From an uncultured Oscillospiraceae bacterium (GTDB taxonomy: Bacteria > Bacillota > Clostridia > Oscillospirales > Oscillospiraceae): DNA of 23,466 bases. Position numbers and translations under genes: made by a program. This document shows, in pieces, positions 1 through 8,567 of this stretch. The notes under the pieces are model-generated. The model did no database searches. It was not told the origin of the DNA and worked only from the letters and a program-made list of their open reading frames with translations. Where the stretch lies: contig CAAFLE010000031.1 in NCBI GenBank assembly GCA_900763675.1, positions 1 to 23,466 on the forward strand. Direction: 5' to 3'. The first letter of the stretch is position 1, and each line of letters starts with the position of its first letter.

Positions 1-1
1 G

Positions 2-730
2 ATCGTCGGCTATGCCGACTGTGTGGGCGAGGATTTCTCCATCGACGGCATGCGCTATACGATCGTCGGCGTGCTCGGCGAGCGCACCTCGCTCGTCTAC
101 GGCGGCAGCCGCGTTCCCAGAGTCTATATTCCCTTTACCTCCTTCACGCGGCAGTACCCCCAGAGCGGCAGCGCGATTTCCGAATTTTACGTCACCGCGC
201 CGGAGGGCACGAAAATGGCCGACGCCGAGGCAGCCGTCAACGAATTCCTCTATGACTTTTTCGGCAACGGCGACAGCTTCTATGTCTATTCCATGAGTGT
301 CATGGAGGACGCCATGGGCAGCGTGACGAACATTCTGAAGATTCTGCTCGGCGGCATTGCGAGCATTTCGCTCATCGTCGGCGGTATCGGCATCATGAAC
401 ATCATGCTCGTCACCGTTACGGAGCGCACCCGCGAGATCGGTATCCGCAAGGCGATCGGCGCGGACCGCGGCACGATACTGCTGCAATTTCTCATGGAAG
501 CGGTCGTTCTCTGCATGCTCGGGTGCGTCATCGGAATATTTCTTTCGTGGTGCATCCTGCGGCTTGCCTCGACCATCGCGGCGGACGCCGGTATGCAGTT
601 TGCGCTCAGCGGCGGCGTCGTGGCGCTCGCGGCGGTGTTCTGCTTTGCCATCGGCGTGATCTTCGGGCTGTATCCGGCAAACAAGGCCGCGAAGATGAAG
701 CCCATCGACGCACTGCATTACGGAGGCTGA
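2..730 (+). CDS. ABC transporter permease, MacB/FtsX family (5' end missing)
   Basis: The reading frame is open from the left edge, so this is the C-terminal part (about 242 residues) of a longer protein. It begins inside an extracytoplasmic MacB-type periplasmic-core domain. It then has the typical FtsX membrane domain: a first helix around the 'GGIGIMNIMLVTV' segment, the cytoplasmic 'TERTREIGIRKAIGA' loop that contacts the ATPase, and two more helices ending in a 'GLYPANKAAKMKPIDALHY' tail. These signatures are characteristic of permeases that work with an ATPase and a membrane-fusion adaptor (MacAB type) in export of peptides, antibiotics or lipids. The adaptor gene starts 1 nt after this stop codon, so the two are cotranscribed. 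The ATPase gene is presumably upstream, outside the window. The substrate cannot be told from sequence. Confidence 0.93.
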   Translation: MVGYADCVGEDFSIDGMRYTIVGVLGERTSLVYGGSRVPRVYIPFTSFTRQYPQSGSAISEFYVTAPEGTKMADAEAAVNEFLYDFFGNGDSFYVYSMSVMEDAMGSVTNILKILLGGIASISLIVGGIGIMNIMLVTVTERTREIGIRKAIGADRGTILLQFLMEAVVLCMLGCVIGIFLSWCILRLASTIAADAGMQFALSGGVVALAAVFCFAIGVIFGLYPANKAAKMKPIDALHYGG

Positions 731-731
731 C

Positions 732-2675
732 ATGGAAGCAAAACGGAAAAGAACAAAAAATATCATCATCGCCGCGGTGCTCGCGCTCGTTGCGATCCTC
801 ATGGCGGCGCTCCCGGCGATGCTCTCCTCCGGCAAGGAGGAGGAAACGACCGGCACGGTAAAATCCGTGACCGCCGAGCGCGGCGACATTCTCTCCACCG
901 TTGCGGGCGCGGGAACGCTCGCCGGCGAGAGCGGCGCGAAGATCACGGTGCCGCACGGCGTGGAGATCACGGACTATCTCGTGCGAAACGGCGATCTCGT
1001 CACGGAGGGGCAGGCGCTCGCAAGTGTGGACAAGACCTCGGTGATGAACACCATCGCCACGGTGCAGAAAAATCTTGAATACCTCGCCGGAGAGGTCCGC
1101 ACCGCGGCGTCCGGCGCGACTGTCGCCTATCTCAACTCCCCCGCCGCCGGGCGCGTCAAGGCGATCTACGCCGAACCCGGCGACGACGTGCAGAGCGTCA
1201 TCCGCGAACACGGCGCTCTCATGGTCGTCTCGCTCGACGGACGCATGGCGCTCGACGCGGACACGGCGTCGGACGCCGCCGTCCCCGGCAAGAGCGTCAC
1301 GGTTCGCCTTTCGGACGGCACGGAGTATCCGGGGCGCATTGAAATGCGCCGCGGCGATACGCTCACCGTAACGCTCACGGACGCCGGTCCCGCGCTCGGC
1401 GCGGAGGCGGAGATCCTGCTCGACGGCGAGAGCGTCGGCTCCGGAGCGCTCCGGGCGAACAGCGCGTGGAACGTGACCGCCTCCGCCGGTACGGTCGCGG
1501 CGGTCAACACGTCCGTCGAATGGCAGATCTATTCCGGCACAACGGTGCTGACGCTGCGCGACGTAGACGCCGAGGGCGAATACCGCCGTCTCTCCCAGCT
1601 CCACCGCGATTACGAGGACACGATGCTCAAGCTCTTCTCGCTCTACCAGACCGGCACGGTCACGGCGTCCTCCGCCGGGCGCGTGTCGGGGCTGGACGCG
1701 GCAAACGTCGGTCTCATGCGCGATACCGGCGCGGGATATACGCTCTCCCTTCTTGCCGGTCCCTCCGACGGCGTGCCGGAGGGCTACGCCGTCCGGGCGG
1801 CGCTTCTCTCGGATGTGACGTTCGGCAGCATGACGTTTCTCGCCGCGCCCGCCGCGCCGGTGAGCGATCTCACGGCGCAGCCGGTCGTGGACGTGGAAAG
1901 CGCCGACAGTATCAGCGTGTCAAATCTCGACGGCGTTTCCGTCTACGACTGGGACAAGGACGGCGCGGCGTGGGTCACGGCAAACCCCAACGGACTCGCC
2001 GCCGGAGACCTTGTCTACCTTGTCTACGACGAAAACGAAGCTCTGCTCTGGATCGTCCGTCCGCAGAAGCCGGAGGAGCCGGAGGAGCCGGACGAGCCGG
2101 TCTTCTGGGGCGGTGGCGGCGGCGAAGCGCCCGCCTTTGAAATGTACGACCGCACCGAAACGGAGCTGATGCGCGTCTCGCCCATCGACACGGTAAGCGT
2201 GGAGATGCTGGTTGACGAAATGGACATTCTCTCCGTCCACGTCGGGCAGGAGGCGGAGGTCACCGTGGACGCCCTGCCGGGCAGAGCGTTCACCGGAACC
2301 GTGAGCGCCATCGACCCGAAGGGCAAAAATAACGGCGGCAACAGCAAGTACACCGTCACCATCACCATGCCGAGAGAGGAAAATATGCTCGACGGCATGA
2401 ACGCCATGGCGGTGCTTACCGTCGGCAAAACGGAAAGCGTTCTCTGTCTCCCCGCCAAAGCTCTCAGCGAGCAGGGCTTCACAACGCTCGTCTATACCGG
2501 GTATGACGCCAAAACCGGCGAGCTTACCGACCCCGTGGAGGTCGTGACCGGCATTTCGGACGGCGACCGCGTCGAGATCGTCTCCGGTCTCGACGAGGGA
2601 CAGACCGTCTGGTACACGGCGTATGAAAGCGCGGAATCGGCGCTTTTCGCCGCCGGCACGCCGGAGGAAGCATAA
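732..2675 (+). CDS. Membrane-fusion (HlyD/MacA-type) efflux adaptor subunit
   Basis: This is a 647-residue protein with one N-terminal membrane anchor (residues about 10-31) after a basic start. An HlyD/biotinyl-lipoyl-like segment follows (about 45-110), containing 'KITVPHGVEITDYLVRNGD'. The C-terminal third (about 470-640) looks like the beta-barrel and membrane-proximal domains of RND/ABC adaptors: 'VDEMDILSVHVGQEAEVTV', then 'VLCLPAKAL' and 'GLDEGQTVWYTA'. The halves are joined by a Pro/Glu-rich hinge (about 447-457) and a WGGGGG run. It is longer than E. coli MacA (about 370 aa), mainly because of the middle region. The start is supported by GGAGG 5 nt upstream, and the gene begins 1 nt after the permease stop. 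In this family the adaptor links the permease to extracellular release of substrate. The family call is strong and the substrate is unknown. Confidence 0.85.
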   Translation: MEAKRKRTKNIIIAAVLALVAILMAALPAMLSSGKEEETTGTVKSVTAERGDILSTVAGAGTLAGESGAKITVPHGVEITDYLVRNGDLVTEGQALASVDKTSVMNTIATVQKNLEYLAGEVRTAASGATVAYLNSPAAGRVKAIYAEPGDDVQSVIREHGALMVVSLDGRMALDADTASDAAVPGKSVTVRLSDGTEYPGRIEMRRGDTLTVTLTDAGPALGAEAEILLDGESVGSGALRANSAWNVTASAGTVAAVNTSVEWQIYSGTTVLTLRDVDAEGEYRRLSQLHRDYEDTMLKLFSLYQTGTVTASSAGRVSGLDAANVGLMRDTGAGYTLSLLAGPSDGVPEGYAVRAALLSDVTFGSMTFLAAPAAPVSDLTAQPVVDVESADSISVSNLDGVSVYDWDKDGAAWVTANPNGLAAGDLVYLVYDENEALLWIVRPQKPEEPEEPDEPVFWGGGGGEAPAFEMYDRTETELMRVSPIDTVSVEMLVDEMDILSVHVGQEAEVTVDALPGRAFTGTVSAIDPKGKNNGGNSKYTVTITMPREENMLDGMNAMAVLTVGKTESVLCLPAKALSEQGFTTLVYTGYDAKTGELTDPVEVVTGISDGDRVEIVSGLDEGQTVWYTAYESAESALFAAGTPEEA

Positions 2676-2681
2676 AAATCC

Positions 2682-2718
2682 GCAGGCGGGTTTGCACCAA
2701 ACGTGCAAACCCGCTTGC
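2682..2718. terminator. Strong hairpin after the efflux operon
   Basis: The arms 2682-2697 and 2703-2718 pair over 16 positions (one G-U) around a 5-nt loop. No T-run follows on the plus strand. The only T-rich tail would be on the minus strand (AAAAAT at 2674-2679), where no gene ends. It may stabilise or process the efflux mRNA instead of acting as a classic intrinsic terminator. Confidence 0.5.
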
Positions 2719-2743
2719 AATCGCCCGGACAAACGGATAAAAT
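2715..2743 (+). promoter_or_regulatory. Putative sigma-A promoter for the phosphodiester glycosidase operon
   Basis: A -35 TTGCAA (2715-2720) is followed by a 17-nt spacer and a -10 TAAAAT (2738-2743, five of six consensus bases). The -35 box overlaps the 3' arm of the preceding hairpin. The gene starts at 2791, leaving a leader of roughly 40 nt. Confidence 0.5.
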
Positions 2744-2790
2744 AAATTTGTTATGCGCATACCCTCGCACGGAAAGGAAGCCGAGCCGCC

Positions 2791-3843
2791 ATGCAGCCGA
2801 ACGAATTCAATACGAAAAAGAAGGGCGCAGCTCGTCCGCTGGGACGGCTGGGCGTTTTTGCGCTGGTAACGCTCGCGCTGCTGCTCGTGACGCTGCTCGG
2901 CGTGATCTGGGTGCTGGAAAAGGGTCCCTCCCCGACCGTGACGGAGAAATTCTGCCGCTCCATGCGCGAAACGAGCGCTATCCGATGGATCCCGAACATT
3001 TTTCTCTCGGAAGAAGAGGTCGCCGCGTTCAAAAGCGAAAGCACCGAAAGCGACGAGACCGAAACGGTCAACACCTCGCTCATCCACATCGCCCCGGCGC
3101 AGACCGAGACCGAAACGGAGAGCGACGATGGCGTGGAGCTGATCTCCATCACCCACGGCACGGCAAAGGGAAAGCTCCTGATCGTGCGCGACCCGTCGCG
3201 CATCGTTCTCGGCGTTTCGAGCGCGGAATTTGACGTCAAGATCCCCGGAATGCAGCTCACGGCGCTCGTGGAAAAGTACGGCGGCGTCGCCGGAACGAAC
3301 GCGGGCGGGTTCAACGACGAAAACGGCCGCGGCAACGGCGGTGTGCCGCAGGGGCTTGTGATCTCCGGCGGAGCGCTGCTCCATACGGGCAAGGATAACG
3401 AAACCTATAACGTCGTCGGCTTTGACGCCGACCACATTCTCCATGTCGGCACCATGACGGCGGAGGAAGCGCTCGCGCAGGGCATCACCGATGCGGTGAG
3501 CTTCCGGACGCACGACGGGCTTGCCTCCTCGCTCATCATCAACGGCGAGGTGCAGTCGAAAAATCTCGGCGGCGGCGTCAACCCGCGCACCGCCGTCGGA
3601 CAGTGCGCCGACGGCAGCGTTCTCCTGCTCGTGCTGGACGGGCGCTCGATCAACACGCTCGGTGCAACGATGCAGGACGTGGCGGACATCATGCTCGAAT
3701 ACGGCGCGGTGAACGCCGGAAATCTTGATGGCGGCTCGTCGAGCGTCATGGTGTACGGCGGCGAGATCGTCAACAACTGCGCGTCCGTCACGGGACCGCG
3801 CAATATTCCCACGGCGTTTGTCGTGCTGCCGGAGGGGGCGTGA
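2791..3843 (+). CDS. Phosphodiester glycosidase (NAGPA-like) family protein, membrane anchored
   Basis: This 350-residue protein has a cytoplasmic basic N-terminus, one transmembrane helix (about 20-42) and an acidic Ser/Thr/Glu linker (about 80-115). The catalytic-type domain spans about 116-348. Family signatures are AGTNAGGFND (167-176), NPRTAVGQ (264-271), DGR (283-285), NLDGGSSS (311-318) and the terminal RNIPTAFVV. The family (mammalian uncovering enzyme NAGPA and bacterial relatives) hydrolyses phosphodiester-linked sugars. In Gram-positives the domain faces outward and is thought to act on cell-surface glycopolymers, but the substrate here is unknown. The start is preceded by a GGAAAGGAAG purine tract, rather distant (about 10 nt). 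The next gene follows after 2 nt, so the two probably work together. Confidence 0.9.
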   Translation: MQPNEFNTKKKGAARPLGRLGVFALVTLALLLVTLLGVIWVLEKGPSPTVTEKFCRSMRETSAIRWIPNIFLSEEEVAAFKSESTESDETETVNTSLIHIAPAQTETETESDDGVELISITHGTAKGKLLIVRDPSRIVLGVSSAEFDVKIPGMQLTALVEKYGGVAGTNAGGFNDENGRGNGGVPQGLVISGGALLHTGKDNETYNVVGFDADHILHVGTMTAEEALAQGITDAVSFRTHDGLASSLIINGEVQSKNLGGGVNPRTAVGQCADGSVLLLVLDGRSINTLGATMQDVADIMLEYGAVNAGNLDGGSSSVMVYGGEIVNNCASVTGPRNIPTAFVVLPEGA

Positions 3844-3845
3844 GC

Positions 3846-5372
3846 ATGGAAGAAAACGAAAAGAAACCCGTTCCTGCCGCGCCGGAGAACATCCCCGCCC
3901 CCGTCCCGGACGAGGCAGGGAAGCGTTCCTCCCGCCGCTGGCGGCGGTTCCTTGTGCTGTACGCCGCCGTGTGGCTCCTCTTTGCCGCGCTCGGCTGTAC
4001 GGCGTTTTATAAATACCTGCGCGTATATGAGCTGGCGCTGCCCGAACACGTGATGGACTCGCTCATGGAGTCCACCGCGCCGGAAACGTGGCTCGGCTAC
4101 GTAAAATCGTCCATCGCGAGCGAGTCCGGCGTATTCGATAATGCCGATGCGCTCTATAATGAATATGAAAGCGTCCTGCTCGCCGGAAAGAGCTTTTCCT
4201 ACCGGCGTGCGCCGGAGAGCCGGTCGAATGCGCCCGTGTTCATCGTCCGCTGCGGCGGCGTGGACGTCTGCACCGTGTCGCTCACGGAAAAGCCGGATTC
4301 CGCGCTCGGCTTCGGAAAGCATCTCTGGCAGGTCGGCGAGATCGCGCCGTGCAAGGCGCTCGGCAATCTCCGCAGCACCGCCGTGGAGATCACCGCGCTT
4401 GCAGGCGAAACGGTCTATCTCAACGGCGTCGCTTTGACGGACGCGCAGATCGCCGAGCAGGGCATCCCCCTTTCCGATATGCCGGAGATCGAAAGCCGCT
4501 TTTCAAGCGTGCCGTCTCTCACGCGCTACCGTGTAGAGAGTCTGTACGGCGCAATCACCGTCACGGACGCCTCCGGCGGCGAGGTTGCCCCGCAGGCGGA
4601 CACCGGCGACGGCGTCACGCGCTATGCGCTTCCTTTAAAGCGCTACAGCGTTTCCGTCTCCGCGCCGAGCGACGTTTCCGTTATGCTCTGCGGTGCGGAG
4701 CTGACGCTCGGCGACGCGCAGAGCGCCGACCGGGGCATTCTGTGCGGTCTGGAAGCCTATACCGGCGACGCGGCATACGATACCGTGCGCTGGTCGTTTG
4801 ACGGTCTCTACTCTCTGCCGGACGTGCAGGCGTTCGACGCCGACGGCACGCCGCTCTCCCCGCTCATCGGGAAGGATGGGAAGATACTTTTCTTCCACGC
4901 GAACAACGAATCGCTGCAAAGCGCCGTGCAGAACACGGTGCAGTATTTCTTCACCCGGTACATGGACTACAGCTCGCAGGCGTTTCTGGGCGACCGGTAC
5001 ATCACCCGCGAGGAGGTCGAGGACGATGAGATCGACATGGACCCCGCGGTACGGGCGTCGATGCGGCGCTATTACCGTCTGCTCGACTGCGTTCTCTGGA
5101 CGACCGATCTTTACCGGTATATTCAGGAATCCACGGACGCGATGGTCTGGGCGTCGCGGACGAGCGTGAGCTACGATGAGCTGACGTTCACCGACTTCTC
5201 GTTCGTCAGCGCCAGCTGCTTTGTCTGCACCGTACGCTACGACGCAGATTTCACCGCCCACTCGTGGCAGGAGCAGAAGGACTATAAAATGCAGAACGCC
5301 TACGAGCTGGCGTTCGTCTGCCCCAATGGCGGGGCATGGTACGCCGCAGCGATGGACGCCGTGACGGAATAA
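3846..5372 (+). CDS. Hypothetical single-pass membrane protein, coupled to the glycosidase
   Basis: I do not recognise this 508-residue protein. The first 34 residues are cytoplasmic and rich in Lys, Pro and Arg. One transmembrane helix follows at about 35-54, and the rest is predicted to be extracytoplasmic. The middle (about 130-330) is beta-rich. The C-terminal 150 residues, with an alternating helix then strand pattern (YYRLLDCVLWTTDLYRY, later SASCFVCTVRYDADF), look like an NTF2-like fold, which is a guess from pattern only. The ATG at 3846 is chosen because GGAGGGGG (3831-3838) lies 7 nt upstream. A GTG at 3840 in the same frame is too close to that site. It begins 2 nt after the glycosidase stop, implying translational coupling and a shared envelope role. 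A strong hairpin follows. Confidence 0.85.
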   Translation: MEENEKKPVPAAPENIPAPVPDEAGKRSSRRWRRFLVLYAAVWLLFAALGCTAFYKYLRVYELALPEHVMDSLMESTAPETWLGYVKSSIASESGVFDNADALYNEYESVLLAGKSFSYRRAPESRSNAPVFIVRCGGVDVCTVSLTEKPDSALGFGKHLWQVGEIAPCKALGNLRSTAVEITALAGETVYLNGVALTDAQIAEQGIPLSDMPEIESRFSSVPSLTRYRVESLYGAITVTDASGGEVAPQADTGDGVTRYALPLKRYSVSVSAPSDVSVMLCGAELTLGDAQSADRGILCGLEAYTGDAAYDTVRWSFDGLYSLPDVQAFDADGTPLSPLIGKDGKILFFHANNESLQSAVQNTVQYFFTRYMDYSSQAFLGDRYITREEVEDDEIDMDPAVRASMRRYYRLLDCVLWTTDLYRYIQESTDAMVWASRTSVSYDELTFTDFSFVSASCFVCTVRYDADFTAHSWQEQKDYKMQNAYELAFVCPNGGAWYAAAMDAVTE

Positions 5373-5387
5373 CCGAAAACCGCAGAA

Positions 5388-5422
5388 AAACCCGCGCTTC
5401 CGCTGAACGGAAGCGCGGGTTT
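5388..5422. terminator. Hairpin terminator after the 3846-5372 gene
   Basis: There is a perfect 15-bp stem (5388-5402 with 5408-5422), GC-rich in the core, closed by a 5-nt loop. The left arm begins with A residues and the right arm ends in TTT, the usual shape of an intrinsic terminator. The T-tail is short (TTT then CC). Confidence 0.7.
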
Positions 5423-5460
5423 CCGCGTCTATAAGGCAGAGGAAAAGGAGGGTACTGCCC

Positions 5461-6819
5461 ATGAGACGCAACCACCGAATATTCTCCGCGCTGCTTTTGA
5501 GCGGCTGCGGCGGCAGAGACTCGGTCACCACCGCCCCCGCCGAGGTCGTCCCAACAGTGACCCCGGCAGACAGCTTCTCCCCGGCGGCGGAGACTGCGGT
5601 CTTTTCCTCCAAGGACGGTGTGACGATCCATTGGGCGGCTCCCGAAACGGACGCAGAAACCTGCCGTCTCCCGGTGCTGGACATCGCGCCGCACGCCATC
5701 ACGGCGGAGGAAGCCCGCCGCGCCGCCGATGCGCTCTTCGGCGACGGCGCGGTCTATTTCCAGCACCGCCCGTGCCGTCCCGTCTCCAAAGCGTCAATCA
5801 CCAAAAAGGTCATGGAATGGCAGGCGATCCTCGGATCCGACGCGCTCGAAACGCTCTATGGCGACCAGCCGGAGACCGTCGCCTCGGCGCGGCTGGAGCT
5901 TCAGCGCTGCATCGACGAGACGCAGACGCTCTATGACGCCGCGCCGGATACGGAGCAGCGGGCGGAATACGACTGGGTCTTCCGTCCGCAGGAAGCCTAT
6001 TCTTCGCTGAGCGCCTATCTCCCCAATGGGAACGACACCGTATGGGCGGACACGCTCTGCGGCGCTCTCCCCTATACGTTTTCTGCGACCAACCGCAGCC
6101 GCGGCGACTTCTATTTGAACAGTCTCTTTGCCTACCCGCTCACGGACGATACGGCGGGGCTTGTGGAGGACAGCCTCTTCCGCTTTGCGCATTCCTATGA
6201 GAGCCGTCCCACCGTCGAACAGCTTGAGAGCGCCAAGGCGCGGGCGCAGGAACTTCTCGACGAATTTGCTCTCGGCGAATGGACGGTGGACCGCTGCGGC
6301 GTCAAGGACCGCGCTCTGAACCCCGAAGCGCCGCGGTACACCATTGAGGTACGCGCCGTGCCGGTCTATCACGGCGCCGCTGTGCAGCGGCAGACGCAGG
6401 TCTCGTCGCTGCGCGACGTGGACGGCATCGGCTGGTATCACGCAACCGCCGCCTTTGAGTTCGGCGCGGACAATACGCTTTTCCATTTTGAGCTTTTCTC
6501 TCCGGCGGACCCTGCGGAAACGGAAGAGCGCGGGATGCTCTCCGCCGCGGACGCCGCGGCGGCGCTGCAAACGGCGCTCGCGGATAAGGATCTGAGTTCC
6601 TTTTTCGTCAGCATCGGGCAGCGGAAGCAGGATGTGTACATTTATGAGGTGCGCCCGTATTACCGGCGCGTCGGCGGCAGCGACGGGTCGTATCGGTATG
6701 TCCCGTGTCTTGCCGCTATGGCGGCGTTTGCCGATGCGTCTGTCACCGGCGAGCCGCTTACGGGCGACGCGCTCTACCCGCTGGCAGCGATCAGCCTGCT
6801 CGACGGCAGCGCCGTCTGA
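5461..6819 (+). CDS. Predicted lipoprotein of unknown function (possibly DUF6034-like)
   Basis: This is a 452-residue protein beginning MRRNHR followed by a very short hydrophobic stretch and the lipobox LLSGC (Cys16). It would be cleaved and lipidated at Cys16 and anchored outside the cell. The mature part has alternating helical (EEARRAADALF; a charged helix near 110-165) and strand-rich segments, without a motif I can assign. Its layout recalls clostridial lipoproteins of the DUF6034 type, but this is from memory and weak. AGGAGG (5446-5451) 9 nt before the ATG fixes the start. The short hydrophobic core is odd (compare Cys29 in the next gene). The next lipoprotein gene follows after 37 nt with no terminator between, so they form one unit. 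Confidence 0.8.
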   Translation: MRRNHRIFSALLLSGCGGRDSVTTAPAEVVPTVTPADSFSPAAETAVFSSKDGVTIHWAAPETDAETCRLPVLDIAPHAITAEEARRAADALFGDGAVYFQHRPCRPVSKASITKKVMEWQAILGSDALETLYGDQPETVASARLELQRCIDETQTLYDAAPDTEQRAEYDWVFRPQEAYSSLSAYLPNGNDTVWADTLCGALPYTFSATNRSRGDFYLNSLFAYPLTDDTAGLVEDSLFRFAHSYESRPTVEQLESAKARAQELLDEFALGEWTVDRCGVKDRALNPEAPRYTIEVRAVPVYHGAAVQRQTQVSSLRDVDGIGWYHATAAFEFGADNTLFHFELFSPADPAETEERGMLSAADAAAALQTALADKDLSSFFVSIGQRKQDVYIYEVRPYYRRVGGSDGSYRYVPCLAAMAAFADASVTGEPLTGDALYPLAAISLLDGSAV

Positions 6820-6856
6820 ATATAGAATTACCTTTGGAAAGAAGGGATCCGCAGAC

Positions 6857-7813
6857 ATGAAAAAACGCATTTTCCCCTCCGGCAGGAGCCGTATCGCCGT
6901 TTTTCTCTCGGTCGTACTTGCTCTCTCCCTTTTCGCCGGGTGCGCCGCGACCGGTGAAAAGGACCCCCCGGCATCCGATTCCACGGACGGCGTCCGGCAG
7001 TATTATGAGCGCCGCTCGGAGACCGATACGGCGCACGATTATTCCCATATGTCGCTTGAAACGCTCGGCGCGATGGACGCCGGTACGCTCACAAACGCCG
7101 TGGATACCGAGGAGCTGCGCATTGAGCTTACCGGCGCGGTCCGCTGCGGCAGCCGGGTGGAGCTCGTGCTGCGCGTAACGGCGAAAAAGCTCGACACCGT
7201 GCTTTTTGACGGCGGCATACCGAAAAACTACCGCTTCGGCTACGAGAGCTTCCTGCTTCCCCCGGAGGTCAACCGCTTTGACGCCATCAACGTCGCCTAC
7301 ACCTATAGCGACGAAAACGGCGCTCTCGCGCCCAACCAGTTTGAGCTGCACTACTGGCTGCTCCAGTATCCGGGTGCGCCGGACACCTTTACGCTGACGC
7401 TGAAGGACCTCGGCGTCTATTCGCCGCAGTTCACGCCGGAATATGAGGAGAGCTGGACGGTCGAAGTAACGTTTACCGGCGCGTCAGACGCGGCGCGGAC
7501 CGTCGAGCCGAAAGCAGACCTTTCGATCCACGGCGACGCATTCGTTCTCGAAAGCGCCGAGATCAGCCCGTTCCTCTGCATATTCCAGCTCTCGCAGGGC
7601 GAGACCGGCAGCGAGACCTATGCCGAGTTCCTCCAAGGCGCCAAGGAATGCACGCTCACGCTCACCGACGGCACGGTACTCGATGCAAGCTTCTTCCACG
7701 CAGAGTTCAGCCAGCAAGACGATTTCCGGTTCTTCCTTGAATTTTTCGCGCCGATCGACGCGGCGTCGATCGCCTCCGTCACCATGTTCGGCACAGACAT
7801 CCCGCTTTCATAA
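6857..7813 (+). CDS. Predicted lipoprotein of unknown function
   Basis: This is a 318-residue protein with a textbook lipoprotein signal: basic n-region, hydrophobic core (about 13-27) and lipobox LFAGC with Cys29. The mature chain has a short polar linker, then beta-rich domains between about 85 and 318. A segment with 'LRIELTGAVRCGSRVELVLR' and a later 'AEISPFLCIFQL' resemble the immunoglobulin-like parts of DUF4179/DUF5643-type extracytoplasmic domains, but this is only a resemblance. The ATG at 6857 is preferred over upstream in-frame starts because it sits 11 nt after GGAAAGAAGGG and begins the signal peptide. It forms a two-gene unit with the preceding lipoprotein and ends at a bidirectional terminator. 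I cannot assign a function. Confidence 0.8.
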   Translation: MKKRIFPSGRSRIAVFLSVVLALSLFAGCAATGEKDPPASDSTDGVRQYYERRSETDTAHDYSHMSLETLGAMDAGTLTNAVDTEELRIELTGAVRCGSRVELVLRVTAKKLDTVLFDGGIPKNYRFGYESFLLPPEVNRFDAINVAYTYSDENGALAPNQFELHYWLLQYPGAPDTFTLTLKDLGVYSPQFTPEYEESWTVEVTFTGASDAARTVEPKADLSIHGDAFVLESAEISPFLCIFQLSQGETGSETYAEFLQGAKECTLTLTDGTVLDASFFHAEFSQQDDFRFFLEFFAPIDAASIASVTMFGTDIPLS

Positions 7814-7819
7814 AATCAC

Positions 7820-7866
7820 AGCCCCCGCGGACGCGGCGCTCTGCGCCGTACCCGCGGGGCTTTCTT
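7820..7866. terminator. Bidirectional terminator between converging genes
   Basis: The outer arms 7820-7830 and 7852-7861 (AGCCCC...GGGGCT, one bulged C) enclose an inner CGGCG/CGCCG hairpin. On the plus strand TTTCTT follows. On the minus strand the tail is TGATTTTA. It separates the lipoprotein gene from the 3' end of sigE. Confidence 0.8.
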
Positions 7867-8567
7867 CATGTCATGATCTTCTGCATCTCCCGCCGCAGAC
7901 GGAGGAGAATGCGCTTTTCGAGCCGTGATATGTAGCTTTGCGAAATGCCCATGCGGTCGGCGACCTCCTTTTGCGTATACTCCCGCTGCCCGAGAAGCCC
8001 GAAGCGCAGAGAGATGATGTCCCGGTCGCGCTCGTTGAGTCTGGCGACCGCGTCGTGCAGCGCCCGGCGGTCGGCGTCGTCCTCCATCGGGCGGGAGACC
8101 TCGTCCTCGTCGGTGCCGAGAACGTCCGAGAGCAGCAGCTCGTTGCCGTCCCAGTCGGTGTTGAGCGGCTCGTCAAAGCTCACCTCCGTGCGCTGCGCGG
8201 AGAGCTTGCGAAGATACATCAGTATCTCGTTTTCGATGCACCGCGAAGCATAGGTCGCGAGCTTGATGTTTTTCTCGCGGTCGAACGTACTCACCGCCTT
8301 GATAAGTCCGATCGTACCGATGGAAATAAGATCCTCCAGCCCCACGCCGGTATTTTCAAACCGGCGGGCGATGTATACGACGAGCCGGAGATTGTGTTCG
8401 ATGAGCGTCTGCTCCGCCTTCCGGTCTCCGGCGCAGAGGGCGTTGATCGCCGCCTCCTCGGCGGAGCGCGGCAGCGGCGGCGGCAGAACGTCGCTCCCGC
8501 CGATGTAATAGACCGGTTCGTTCGGCAGCAGGGCAAGCAGAAGCTGTTGAAGAAGTTCGGAAAACAC
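7866..8567 (-). CDS. sigE: RNA polymerase sporulation sigma factor SigE (pro-sigma-E)
   Basis: This is the mother-cell-specific early sporulation sigma factor, made as an inactive precursor. Nearly every region matches Bacillus SigE: YYIGGSDVLPPPL after the pro-sequence, NLRLVVYIARRFENTG and LISIGTIGLIKAV in region 2, KLATYASRCIENEILMYLR, then SFDEPLNTDWDGNELLLSDV, and the region 4 helix-turn-helix MGISQSYISRLEKR. The start is set to GTG at 8567, 8 nt after AGGAGG (8581-8576). A TTG at 8573 would be only 2 nt from it, and an in-frame TAG at 8582 excludes anything longer. The protein is 233 residues with a pro-sequence of about 20 residues, shorter than the 27 of B. subtilis and without basic residues. 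It lies 25 nt downstream of spoIIGA, as in the classical spoIIG operon. Confidence 0.97.
   Translation of the reverse strand: MFSELLQQLLLALLPNEPVYYIGGSDVLPPPLPRSAEEAAINALCAGDRKAEQTLIEHNLRLVVYIARRFENTGVGLEDLISIGTIGLIKAVSTFDREKNIKLATYASRCIENEILMYLRKLSAQRTEVSFDEPLNTDWDGNELLLSDVLGTDEDEVSRPMEDDADRRALHDAVARLNERDRDIISLRFGLLGQREYTQKEVADRMGISQSYISRLEKRILLRLRREMQKIMT

Noticed and set aside
2069..2127. Short tandem GAG-CCG repeat and poly-glycine run in the adaptor gene
   Set aside because: In frame and codes for a Pro/Glu hinge plus glycine linker, a plausible flexible joint and not a mobile or regulatory repeat.
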